DNA from: JAITWN01 sp964546765
GTDB taxonomy: Bacteria; Pseudomonadota; Gammaproteobacteria; SZUA-140
Assembly (NCBI GenBank): GCA_964546765.1
Contig: CAZJKV010000079.1
Coordinates: forward strand, 1 to 10,048
Direction of reading: 5' to 3'
DNA length: 10,048 nucleotides
In this document: positions 1-6,674 of the stretch, in pieces
Layout of the letters: each line of letters begins with the position of its first letter
How positions within the stretch are numbered: the first letter of the stretch is position 1
Notes under the pieces: generated by a model
The model's input: the letters and a program-made list of their open reading frames with translations, nothing else
What the model was told of the DNA's origin: nothing
Databases searched by the model: none
Made by a program: the position numbers and the translations under genes

Positions 1-201
1 AGCGGCCCTCCGGCAGCCCCGCGCCACGTCCTGATGAACGGCATCGCGGCGCCGGTCGTGGACCGCGCGGAGCTGACGGCGGGACAGTCGCTGCCCGGTC
101 CTGCGCTCGTCAGCGAAGGGACATCGACGACCTTCGTCGCGCCGGGATGGCGCTGCAGCGCCGACCGCTTCGGCAACCTGCTGCTTACGGTAGGCGATTG
201 A
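1..201 (+). CDS. Hydantoinase A / oxoprolinase family protein, C-terminal end only (5' truncated by window)
   Basis: Frame 1 is open from the first base to a TGA at 199-201 and gives 66 residues. The end carries the family's C-terminal pattern: a PVVDR strand, then GPALVSEGTSTTFVAPGW, a short turn and FGNLLL. This resembles the end of HyuA, the ATP-dependent N-methylhydantoinase/5-oxoprolinase alpha subunit; acetone and acetophenone carboxylase subunits share the fold. These enzymes open cyclic amides or carboxylate ketones in the cytoplasm. The substrate cannot be told from this fragment, because the ATPase domain and the rest lie left of the window. The gene runs against the PTS cluster and its last 17 bases overlap the 3' end of ptsI. 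It is probably unrelated in function to its neighbours. The family call is fairly safe and the subfamily is unknown. Confidence 0.78.
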   Translation, partial: SGPPAAPRHVLMNGIAAPVVDRAELTAGQSLPGPALVSEGTSTTFVAPGWRCSADRFGNLLLTVGD

Positions 202-1927
202 GGGTCTCGATCGCGGCACCGATCCGGTCCACGCTGGACATGCGCAGGATGCGCCGCGCCTCGGGCACCACGGCGGCGAGATCGGTGCGGGCAATCACCT
301 GTTTCACCTCGAGCAGCGTGGCCGGATACATGCTGAATTCGCGCAACCCCATTCCCAGCAGCAGGCGGGTGTAGTGCGGCTCACCCGCCATCTCGCCGCA
401 CATCGCGACCGGGATCGATGCGCGGCGTCCGGCGGTGATCGTCATCTGGATCAACCTCAGGATTGCCGGGTGCAGCGGGTCGTAGAGGTAATTGACCTCC
501 TCGTCACGGCGGTCGATGGCCAGCGTGTACTGGATCAGGTCGTTGGTGCCGATGGACAGGAAGTCGAGGCGCCGGGTGAAGGTGCTGGCCGCGAGTGCAG
601 CAGCCGGCACCTCGATCATCGCGCCGAGACTGATGCCTGGATCGAACGGGATGCTGTCGCGCGCGAGGTTGGCCTTTACCTCCTCCACCAGGCGCAGCAC
701 CTGTACCAGTTCGCTCTCGCTCGACATCATCGGGATCATCATCCGCACCGGGCCCAGCGCCGAGGCCCGCAGTATCGCCCGCACCTGGGGTGAAAACAGC
801 GCTGGATCCTTCAGGCTCCAGCGTATCGCACGCAGGCCCATCGCCGGGTTCATACCCTCGGCGCTGTTGCGCCCGTGCTCGCCGAGACACTTGTCCGCGC
901 CCAGATCGAGGGTGCGTATCGTCACCGGCGCGCCGTGCATCTCCCGTACCGCGCGTGCGTAGGTCTCGAACTGTTCCTCTTCGTCGGGCAGGGTGTCGCG
1001 GTTGATAAACAGCATCTCGGTACGAAACAGCCCCACGCCGGCGGCGCCGACGCGCCGGCTGGAGGCGAAATCCTCCTCGATCTCGACATTGCTCATCAGG
1101 GTCACCGGATGGCCGTCGCGCGTCACCGCCGGCCGCTTGCTGAGCCGGTTGAGGCCCGCCAAATAGCGCTTTTCCTCGCGCTGGCTGGCCCGGAAGAAAT
1201 CAAGCTCGGCGCTACCGGGCCCTGCGATTACCACGCCTTGACGGGCGTTGATGATGACCATCTCGTCCTGGCACAGGAAGCGTCGCGCATGATGCACGCC
1301 GGCGATCGCCGGTATGCCTAGGCTGCGTGCGAGTATCGCGGTGTGAGAATTCGCGCCGCCGTATTCGGTGACGAAGGCGGCGACGCCCTGCTGCTGCATC
1401 AGCAGCGTCTCGGCCGGCGAAAGGTCGTCCGCGACCAGAATCGCGCCGCGCAGCTTGTAGTCGTGGATTTCGCTGCGCGAATCGTAATGGCCCTGGAGAT
1501 TGCGCTGGATCCGGTTGACGACGTGGTCGATGTCGTCCTTGCGCGCCCGCAGATAGTCATCGTCGATCTCCTCGAAGGCACGGATCAGCGCGTCGCGCTG
1601 TTGCTTGAGGGCCCACTCGGCGTTGCACTGGAGGGATTGTATGAGGTTGATCGGGCCTTCGAGGATGACGCTGTCGTCCAGCATGAGGAGATGGGTGTCG
1701 ATAAAGAAGACGATCTCGCCCGACGTTTCGCCCGCGATCCGGTTGCGAATGGCCTTCAGCTGCTGCTTGGCCTTGCGCAGCGCGGTCCTGAAGCGGGTGA
1801 TCTCCTCGTGCAGCAGCGGCCTCGGGATCGTGTACTCGGCGACGTTGACCTCATCACGCTTGAGTATCGCCGCCTTGCCTATGACAACGCCCCTGGATAC
1901 GCTGATGCCGCTCAGTGTCAGAGTCAT
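185..1927 (-). CDS. ptsI: Phosphoenolpyruvate-protein phosphotransferase (PTS enzyme I)
   Basis: EI autophosphorylates from PEP and passes the phosphate to HPr; it is the cytoplasmic entry point of the PTS. The 580 residues match the usual EI length. In order: an N-terminal HPr-binding helical region (about 30-140); the swivelling phosphohistidine domain with GGANSHTAILARS, making His195 the expected phosphorylation site; and the C-terminal PEP-binding barrel (about 260-550) with GVGLFRTEMLF (298-307), FLSIGTNDLIQYT (456-468) and the catalytic Cys510 in AMCGEMAG. No N-terminal GAF domain is present, so this is plain PtsI and not the nitrogen-type PtsP. The ATG lies 40 bases after HPr; only a weak G-rich stretch precedes it. 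It is the last gene of the block and its TAA (185-187) overlaps the convergent hydantoinase gene. Confidence 0.96.
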   Translation of the reverse strand: MTLTLSGISVSRGVVIGKAAILKRDEVNVAEYTIPRPLLHEEITRFRTALRKAKQQLKAIRNRIAGETSGEIVFFIDTHLLMLDDSVILEGPINLIQSLQCNAEWALKQQRDALIRAFEEIDDDYLRARKDDIDHVVNRIQRNLQGHYDSRSEIHDYKLRGAILVADDLSPAETLLMQQQGVAAFVTEYGGANSHTAILARSLGIPAIAGVHHARRFLCQDEMVIINARQGVVIAGPGSAELDFFRASQREEKRYLAGLNRLSKRPAVTRDGHPVTLMSNVEIEEDFASSRRVGAAGVGLFRTEMLFINRDTLPDEEEQFETYARAVREMHGAPVTIRTLDLGADKCLGEHGRNSAEGMNPAMGLRAIRWSLKDPALFSPQVRAILRASALGPVRMMIPMMSSESELVQVLRLVEEVKANLARDSIPFDPGISLGAMIEVPAAALAASTFTRRLDFLSIGTNDLIQYTLAIDRRDEEVNYLYDPLHPAILRLIQMTITAGRRASIPVAMCGEMAGEPHYTRLLLGMGLREFSMYPATLLEVKQVIARTDLAAVVPEARRILRMSSVDRIGAAIETLNRLP

Positions 1928-1967
1928 GGCCCATGAACCCCCGGGGTGGGCGCGGCATCGTTCCGGA

Positions 1968-2240
1968 TCAGGCGTCCTCTCCGAAGCGCCGCTGTATCAG
2001 GTCCTCTATCCTGCTGACCGCCTCTTCCTCGTCATTGCCGTCGGCAATGATCTCAAGTGAAGTCCCGCGCCCGGCGGCCAGCATCATGACGCCCATGATG
2101 CTCTTTCCGTTCACCTGCTTGGTGCCGCGCAGCAGGTGGATCTCGGACTCGAAACCGGAGGCGAGCGTCACAAGCTTCGCCGCAGCGCGCGCGTGCAGAC
2201 CCAGCTTATTGACTATACAGACCTCCCTGCGGGCCGTCAT
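1968..2240 (-). CDS. ptsH: Phosphocarrier protein HPr (NPr-like)
   Basis: Small cytoplasmic phosphocarrier that takes phosphate from EI and gives it to the EIIA proteins. With the ATG at 2240 it has 90 residues. The active-site motif LGLHARAAAK places the phosphorylated His at residue 16. Where many HPr proteins have HxRPA, this one has HARAA. The second site, VNGKSIMGVMML, holds Ser47, equivalent to the Ser46 that HPr kinase modifies; hprK lies in the same cluster, so both controls are probably used. The start is settled by a GAGGAG ribosome site at 2246-2251, five bases before the ATG; an in-frame TTG one codon earlier would be too close. The upstream EIIA stop overlaps the start as TGATG, which implies translational coupling. 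Calling it ptsH or npr is a matter of naming, as only one HPr is visible. Confidence 0.95.
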   Translation of the reverse strand: MTARREVCIVNKLGLHARAAAKLVTLASGFESEIHLLRGTKQVNGKSIMGVMMLAAGRGTSLEIIADGNDEEEAVSRIEDLIQRRFGEDA

Positions 2241-2644
2241 CAACGCTCCTCGTCGCTTTCGCAGCGGAAAATGCCTTCCTGTCCGCCGCTCAGGGCCTTC
2301 TCGGCGAGCCGCGTGAGATCGAGCCCCGGGTAGTTCATCATGCGCACCAGCATCGGCAGGTTGAGGCCGGCGATCACCACGACATGCTCGTTGTGGCGCT
2401 TGAGCGACGTCGCGATATTGCTCGGCGTGGATCCGTACATGTCCGTCAGCACGATCACGCCGTCACCCTGGTCGAGCGAGTGGATCGCGTCCCGCGCCTG
2501 CGCCAGCACCTTGTCCGGATCGCAGACCGATGTCACCGGGATTACGGCCACCGGTAGCGGACGCCCGCCCAGCATCGAGGTCGCCGTGTCGAGGAGCGCC
2601 TCCCCGATCCGGTTGTGGGAAATCAGGCACAGACCGACGCTCAT
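2240..2644 (-). CDS. PTS EIIA component, mannose (Man) family, stand-alone
   Basis: A single-domain EIIA of the mannose/sorbose family with 134 residues. The start MSVGLCLISHNRIGEALL puts the expected phospho-acceptor at His10, the same place as in E. coli ManX. The conserved LTDMYGSTPSNIA segment and the GLNLPML segment follow. The frame stays open upstream to an ATG at 2746, but the extra 34 residues lie inside rapZ and look unlike the family. The ATG at 2644 overlaps the rapZ stop as ATGA and fits the family start. No EIIB or EIIC is nearby, so the phosphate is unlikely to drive sugar uptake; a regulatory role as phosphate acceptor or sensor, as in other proteobacterial EIIA-HPr-EI clusters, is inferred. 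The downstream neighbour HPr is its expected phosphate donor. Confidence 0.9.
   Translation of the reverse strand: MSVGLCLISHNRIGEALLDTATSMLGGRPLPVAVIPVTSVCDPDKVLAQARDAIHSLDQGDGVIVLTDMYGSTPSNIATSLKRHNEHVVVIAGLNLPMLVRMMNYPGLDLTRLAEKALSGGQEGIFRCESDEER
2246..2251 (-). promoter_or_regulatory. Ribosome binding site of HPr
   Basis: GAGGAG on the minus strand, five bases before the ATG at 2240. It lies inside the last codons of the EIIA gene. It favours this ATG over the in-frame TTG at 2243, which is only two bases from the site. It is one of the few strong ribosome sites in the window, fitting the high HPr level a phosphocarrier needs (inference). Confidence 0.7.
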
Positions 2645-3501
2645 ACGAGATCCCGATGGCGAATCATCACGTTGTCCCGCGAGCGCCGGAAATGCGATGC
2701 CAGCGTATCCGCCAGATAGACGGAACGATGCTGGCCGCCGGTGCATCCGATCGCGATCGTGATGTAGTTGCGGTTCTCGGTCTCGAACGACGGGATCCAG
2801 CGTTCGAGAAAGGAACGGACATCCTCAAACATTTGCCTGACACCGGGCTGCTGCTCGAGGAATTTGACGACCTCCGGGTCGGTGCCCTTGCGCAGGCGCA
2901 GCTGCGGATCCCAATAGGGATTGGGCAGGCAGCGGACGTCGAACACGAAATCGACATCCGCCGGTATTCCGTGCTTGTAACCGAAGGAAACGAACTGCAG
3001 CGACAGCGACGGCAGCTTGCGTTTGACGATACGTTCCCGGACCAGGCCGCGCAGCTGATGCACATTGTAGTTGCTGGTATCGATCTGCAGATCCGCGTTG
3101 GTCGATATCGGCGCCAGCAGCGCGCGCTCCTCGGCGATGGCCTCTGTCAGCGAGACGCCGGAACGGGTGAGCGGGTGCTTGCGGCGGGTCTCGCTGAAGC
3201 GCTTGATCAGCACATTGTCGGACGCGGTCAGGAACACAACCTCGCAGGCGATCCCCCTGCCCCTGATCTCCGCGATATTGTCGCTGAAGCGACCGAGATC
3301 GCGCACCAGATTGCGCGCATCGATTCCGACTGCGACGTTGTCGATGTTGCGCTTGGAGGCGCTGTCGGCCATCTGCCCGGTAAACTGCGACAGCAGGCCG
3401 AGCGGCAAGTTGTCGATGCAGTAGAAGTCCTGGTCCTCGAGCGCCTGCAGGGCGATACTCTTGCCGGATCCCGACAGTCCGCTGATGATCAGCAGTCTCA
3501 C
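2641..3501 (-). CDS. rapZ: RapZ (YvcJ/YhbJ family) nucleotide-binding / RNase adapter protein
   Basis: In E. coli RapZ binds the small RNAs GlmY and GlmZ and guides RNase E to cut GlmZ, which controls glmS and thus amino-sugar supply for the envelope. The 286 residues match the family (284 in E. coli). The N-terminal domain has Walker A GLSGSGKS (8-15) and a Walker B-like GIDARN (59-64). The C-terminal domain holds SFGYKHGIP (172-180), DVRCLPNPYW (188-197) and GCTGGQHRSVY (252-262). It starts with GTG inside the hprK stop (GTGA overlap) and ends inside the EIIA start (ATGA overlap), so it is translated as part of the PTS block. The C-terminus ends IRHRDLV and lacks the basic tail of the E. 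coli protein, so sRNA binding as in E. coli is doubtful. Confidence 0.95.
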   Translation of the reverse strand: MRLLIISGLSGSGKSIALQALEDQDFYCIDNLPLGLLSQFTGQMADSASKRNIDNVAVGIDARNLVRDLGRFSDNIAEIRGRGIACEVVFLTASDNVLIKRFSETRRKHPLTRSGVSLTEAIAEERALLAPISTNADLQIDTSNYNVHQLRGLVRERIVKRKLPSLSLQFVSFGYKHGIPADVDFVFDVRCLPNPYWDPQLRLRKGTDPEVVKFLEQQPGVRQMFEDVRSFLERWIPSFETENRNYITIAIGCTGGQHRSVYLADTLASHFRRSRDNVMIRHRDLV

Positions 3502-4457
3502 GCGTCACCTTCGAGGATCATTCGCTGCTGGCGCTCGATGAATGCCTGGCTGGCGTTGTAACCCTTGAGCAGCAGGATGTGATTGCGCACCGCCCCCTCC
3601 ACGAGCACCGCGAGGTTGTGTCCGGGGACCACCGGCAGCGTGACCTGCGCTACCTCGACATCGAGTATGGTCTGATAGCGGCGACTCCCCTCCAGCCGGT
3701 CGAGCGCCGCCAGCTCGCTGTCGGACATGCGCTGAAGCTCAATGATCAGGCGCAGGTTCTTGCTCAGTTTGATGACGCTGTCCCCGAACATCGCGCGGAT
3801 GTTAAGCACGCCGAGCCCGCGCACCTCGAGAAATCCCGTCAGCTCCGGGGGACAGCTGCCGCTAAGCTCGTCGGGTGCGATGCGGCGAAATTCGGGTGCG
3901 TCGTCGGCTACCAGGCGGTGATTGCGGCTGATCAGCTCCAGCGCGAGCTCGCTCTTGCCGACGCCGCTCTTGCCGGTCAGCAGCACCCCGATACCGAGCA
4001 CCTCCATGAAGACGCCATGCAGGTTGACGCGCTCGGCCAGCGCGCTGGAAAGGTAATGCTGCAGATGGCTGATGATCTTGTAGCCGGACAGATCGCTGCG
4101 GAACAGCGGAATCCCGGCGGCATCCGCGCCCGAGACGAGATCGTCCTCGACCTTGTCGCCGTCACTGACGACGATGCAGGCCGTGTTGCCGGAGAAAAGG
4201 CGGTGCAGCGTGTCCGCGCGCGCCGCCGGTACGAGACCGGCGAGATAGTCCCGTTCCTCCGGGCCGACGACCTGGATGAGACCGGGATGCACCGGGTTCA
4301 GGTAACAGGCCCACACGGCGAAGGACGGGTTCTGCTGCGCGCCGTTACCCGCTGCTCGCAGCAAACGCTGCCCGCCGCCAATGCCGGCGACCCAGGAAAG
4401 TCTCAGCCGCTCTGCCAGGGCATCGAACAGTTCGGCTGCTGTTATGCCACTGCTCAT
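3498..4457 (-). CDS. hprK: HPr kinase/phosphorylase
   Basis: Bifunctional cytoplasmic enzyme that phosphorylates HPr on its regulatory Ser and removes that phosphate by phosphorolysis. It has 319 residues, close to the family norm. An N-terminal regulatory domain (about 1-135) is followed by the catalytic domain with HGVFMEVLGIGVL (147-159), Walker A GKSGVGKS (162-169), the paired acidic residues of VADDAPEF (D185, D186) and the family signature EVRGLGVLNIRAMFG (211-225). His147 matches the conserved His before the P-loop. The ATG follows ptsN by four bases, with no strong ribosome site, and the TGA overlaps the GTG of rapZ. Its target Ser is intact in the HPr of the same cluster. This gene is absent from enterics, which helps place the organism. 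Confidence 0.96.
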   Translation of the reverse strand: MSSGITAAELFDALAERLRLSWVAGIGGGQRLLRAAGNGAQQNPSFAVWACYLNPVHPGLIQVVGPEERDYLAGLVPAARADTLHRLFSGNTACIVVSDGDKVEDDLVSGADAAGIPLFRSDLSGYKIISHLQHYLSSALAERVNLHGVFMEVLGIGVLLTGKSGVGKSELALELISRNHRLVADDAPEFRRIAPDELSGSCPPELTGFLEVRGLGVLNIRAMFGDSVIKLSKNLRLIIELQRMSDSELAALDRLEGSRRYQTILDVEVAQVTLPVVPGHNLAVLVEGAVRNHILLLKGYNASQAFIERQQRMILEGDA

Positions 4458-4461
4458 GAAT

Positions 4462-4953
4462 TCAGGCGGAGGGTCCGGCCGCCTTTTTCGCGCCGCCCGG
4501 CCGCCACGAAACCAGAAGCTGGTAGATCTCGCCGCTGGTCCTCGCCTCGCGCACCCGATGGCAGAAGTCGATGTCGCTGAACATCTCGGCGAGCGTCGCG
4601 AGGATGTTCAGGTGTTCGCCGGTCGACTTCTCCGGGACCAGCAAGCCGCAGATCATGTCGACCGGGCGGCCGTCAGCGGCGTCGAAATCCACGCCCTCGC
4701 CGAGGCGAAGAAACGCGCAGGTGGCGTGGTCCAGGCTCTTCAGCCTGCCATGCGGGATCGCGACCCCGTGTCCGAGGCCCGTGCTCCCGAGGCGCTCGCG
4801 CTCGATCAGGCTGGTGAAGACCTCGGCCTGGGTGAGCCCGGTCTCGCCGGTCACCATCAGCTCGCTGATCAGCTCCAGCGCACGCTTCTTGCTGCTGACG
4901 CTGCCGCGCGAAGCGACCCGCTCCGGTTTGATCAACTCCTCCAGTGGAATCAT
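4462..4953 (-). CDS. ptsN: PTS EIIA-Ntr (nitrogen regulatory IIA protein)
   Basis: Single-domain EIIA of the fructose/nitrogen family; a regulatory phosphoprotein that in model bacteria controls potassium transport, stress and nitrogen responses according to its phosphorylation state. It has 163 residues. The active site is GHGVAIPHGR (61-70), with His68 as the expected phospho-acceptor (His73 in E. coli). The LVPEKSTGEHLNILATLAEMF segment typical of the family spans about 104-125. A short C-terminal tail rich in Gly, Ala, Lys and Pro runs past the domain. The ATG lies 82 bases after the rpoN stop, with only a weak AGG upstream. hprK follows after four bases. The gene that usually sits before it, hpf, is not there. 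Confidence 0.95.
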   Translation of the reverse strand: MIPLEELIKPERVASRGSVSSKKRALELISELMVTGETGLTQAEVFTSLIERERLGSTGLGHGVAIPHGRLKSLDHATCAFLRLGEGVDFDAADGRPVDMICGLLVPEKSTGEHLNILATLAEMFSDIDFCHRVREARTSGEIYQLLVSWRPGGAKKAAGPSA

Positions 4954-5035
4954 CTCAGTACCTGTACCCGGTTGGTCTGATTTCGGAATTTCAGCACTCG
5001 CACGCCTGTATCGCCGCCCCGGTATCGCGCATGGC

Positions 5036-6568
5036 TCACACCAGCCGCTTGCGTTCGCTCGAAGACGGTATCGACAGCGATTCGCGATACTTCGCTATGG
5101 TCCTGCGCGCGACGTTGATCCCCTGCTGTTTGAGCATCTGCGCGATCTTGCTGTCGCTGAGCGGCCTGACCCGGTCTTCCGCGGCGACGAACTTCCTGAT
5201 CAGGGCGCGTATCGCGGTCGCAGAGCATTCGCCGCCGCTGTCGGTACTGACATGGCTGGAAAAGAAATACTTCAGTTCGAAAATTCCGCGCGGGGTATGC
5301 ATATACTTCTGGGTCGTGACCCTGGAGATCGTCGACTCATGCATGTCGACCGCCTCCGCGACATCATGCAGTACCAGCGCCTTCATCGCCTCCTCGCCAT
5401 GCTCGAGGAATCCGCGCTGGCGCTCGACGATGCAGGTCGCGACCTTGAGCAAGGTCTCGTTGCGGCTTTGCAGGCTCTTTACGAACCAGCGCGCTTCCTG
5501 GAGCTGGTTTCTCATGTAGGCATTGTCGGCACTGTTGTCGGCGCGCTTGACCAGGCTGGCGTAACCGGCATTAATGCGCACCCGCGGCACCGCTTCGGGA
5601 TTGAGCTCCACCCTCCACGAATCCTTCTCACGCGTCACGATGACGTCTGGGATGATGTACTCGACCTTCTTGTCGGTTATCAGGTTTCCGGGATTCGGAT
5701 TTACCGACTGCACCAGGCCGATGATCTTCAGGAGGTCCTGCTGGGAACACTTGAGCCTGCGCATCAACTGAACATACTCCCGCTTGCCAAGCAGTTCGAG
5801 GTGTTCGTCGACGAGCTCTTTCGCCTCGGCGAGCCACGGCGTGGACGGCTCGCAGAACTGCAGCTGGATCATGATGCACTCGCGCAGGTCGCGAGCCCCG
5901 ACCCCGACCGGGTCGAATTGCTGGATACGGCGCAACACGGTCTCGACCTCTCCGATGTCCAGGTCCTCGAGATCCCGGGCCAGCGCCTCGCGCGTCTCCT
6001 CCAGCGGGACCACGAGGTAGCCGCGGTCGTCGATGCCGTCGATGATCGACATCGCGATCACTCGGTCACGGTCGCTGAAATGGCTCATCTGCACCTGCCA
6101 TTCGAGGTGCTCGTGCAGTGTTTCGGTAGAGCGGTCCTGGTTGTCGAACTCGAACGAATCGGAGTCCGCAGTGTGGCTCAGCGGCAGCATCGGCGCATCG
6201 TAGATGTCTTCCCACACGCTGTCCACCGGGAGATCGTCGGGATTGTTCAAGTCGGTGCGGGCCACGGCCTCCTGAAGCTCGACGGTGGAGTCGTCGATCT
6301 CGTCATATGTACCGTTCTGCGGCGTGTCCGGAGTGGCTTCGCCACCGACAGAGGCGCCTTCGAGCTCGCCGTTGATAGCGGCGGCCCCGTCTCCCTCGTC
6401 GCCGGCGCCGCCGTCCTCCGACAGCTCGAGCATCAGGTTCGAGTCCAGGGCCTCCTGGATCTCGTCCTTGAGCTCGACCGTCGACAGCTGCAGCAGCTTT
6501 ATCGCCTGCTGCAGCTGCGGCGTCATGGTCAGGTGTTGCCCCAGACGGATTTGAAGGGTTTGTTTCAT
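5036..6568 (-). CDS. rpoN: RNA polymerase sigma-54 factor RpoN
   Basis: Sigma-54 directs RNA polymerase to -24/-12 promoters that need AAA+ activators; typical regulons cover nitrogen use, motility and stress. It has 510 residues against 477 in E. coli. Region I is the Gln- and Leu-rich start (1-48, with LGQHLTMTPQLQQAIKLLQL). Region II (about 50-150) is acidic, rich in Asp, Glu and Gly, and accounts for most of the extra length. The core-binding part runs about 150-320. A helix-turn-helix lies about 400-425 (HDVAEAVDMHESTISRV), and the RpoN box ARRTIAKYRE is at 487-496. The ATG at 6568 is preceded by GGAAG three bases upstream. A 106-base gap with a candidate promoter separates it from lptB. 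Confidence 0.97.
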   Translation of the reverse strand: MKQTLQIRLGQHLTMTPQLQQAIKLLQLSTVELKDEIQEALDSNLMLELSEDGGAGDEGDGAAAINGELEGASVGGEATPDTPQNGTYDEIDDSTVELQEAVARTDLNNPDDLPVDSVWEDIYDAPMLPLSHTADSDSFEFDNQDRSTETLHEHLEWQVQMSHFSDRDRVIAMSIIDGIDDRGYLVVPLEETREALARDLEDLDIGEVETVLRRIQQFDPVGVGARDLRECIMIQLQFCEPSTPWLAEAKELVDEHLELLGKREYVQLMRRLKCSQQDLLKIIGLVQSVNPNPGNLITDKKVEYIIPDVIVTREKDSWRVELNPEAVPRVRINAGYASLVKRADNSADNAYMRNQLQEARWFVKSLQSRNETLLKVATCIVERQRGFLEHGEEAMKALVLHDVAEAVDMHESTISRVTTQKYMHTPRGIFELKYFFSSHVSTDSGGECSATAIRALIRKFVAAEDRVRPLSDSKIAQMLKQQGINVARRTIAKYRESLSIPSSSERKRLV

Positions 6569-6630
6569 CTGCTTCCGGTCATGCAGCGCCGATGCGCGCA
6601 GTTCCCCTGTAATTCTAAACCATACCGGGG

Positions 6631-6647
6631 GCGATATAGTGTATCGC
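6631..6647. repeat. Perfect inverted repeat overlapping the candidate rpoN -10
   Basis: GCGATA (6631-6636) and TATCGC (6642-6647) are exact reverse complements separated by five bases. No T-run follows on either side, so it does not look like an intrinsic terminator. Its position over the proposed -10 would suit an operator or a leader hairpin. A 6-base arm can arise by chance, so the functional reading is tentative. Confidence 0.45.
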
Positions 6648-6665
6648 AGCCAATTTCGTGATCAA
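6638..6665 (-). promoter_or_regulatory. Candidate sigma-70-type promoter for rpoN
   Basis: In the lptB-rpoN gap the minus strand reads TTGATC (6660-6665), 16 bases, then TACACT (6638-6643). Each hexamer matches four of six consensus bases. A start near 6631 would leave a leader of about 62 bases before the rpoN ATG. The -10 part lies inside a perfect inverted repeat. Another -10-like hexamer, TAGAAT (6612-6617), lies downstream but has no good -35. This is a visual call only; rpoN may also be read through from the lpt genes. Confidence 0.4.
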
Positions 6666-6674
6666 CCGGCATGT

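Noticed and set aside
2645..2746. An N-terminal extension of the Man-type EIIA
   Set aside because: The extra 34 residues lie inside rapZ, are not EIIA-like, and the ATG at 2644 fits both the family start and the ATGA overlap.
2530..4580. Long plus-strand open frames antisense to rapZ and hprK (343 and 333 codons)
   Set aside because: Same GC-rich shadow effect; the minus-strand genes carry every expected motif.
5003..5028. Two imperfect tandem units containing GCGATAC before ptsN, a heptamer also found in the repeat before rpoN
   Set aside because: GTATCGC/GCGATAC recurs often inside coding regions of this window, so a shared regulatory motif is not supported.
4950..5228. A minus-strand 92-codon frame covering the rpoN-ptsN gap, considered as an hpf remnant
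   Set aside because: Most of it is the rpoN 3' end in another frame, and the part in the gap shows no HPF-like sequence.
4571..6661. A 696-codon plus-strand open frame antisense to rpoN and ptsN
   Set aside because: It lies opposite two clear genes with all their motifs. Its translation is low in recognisable domains, and long antisense frames are common in GC-rich DNA. It has no ribosome site or family resemblance that I can see.
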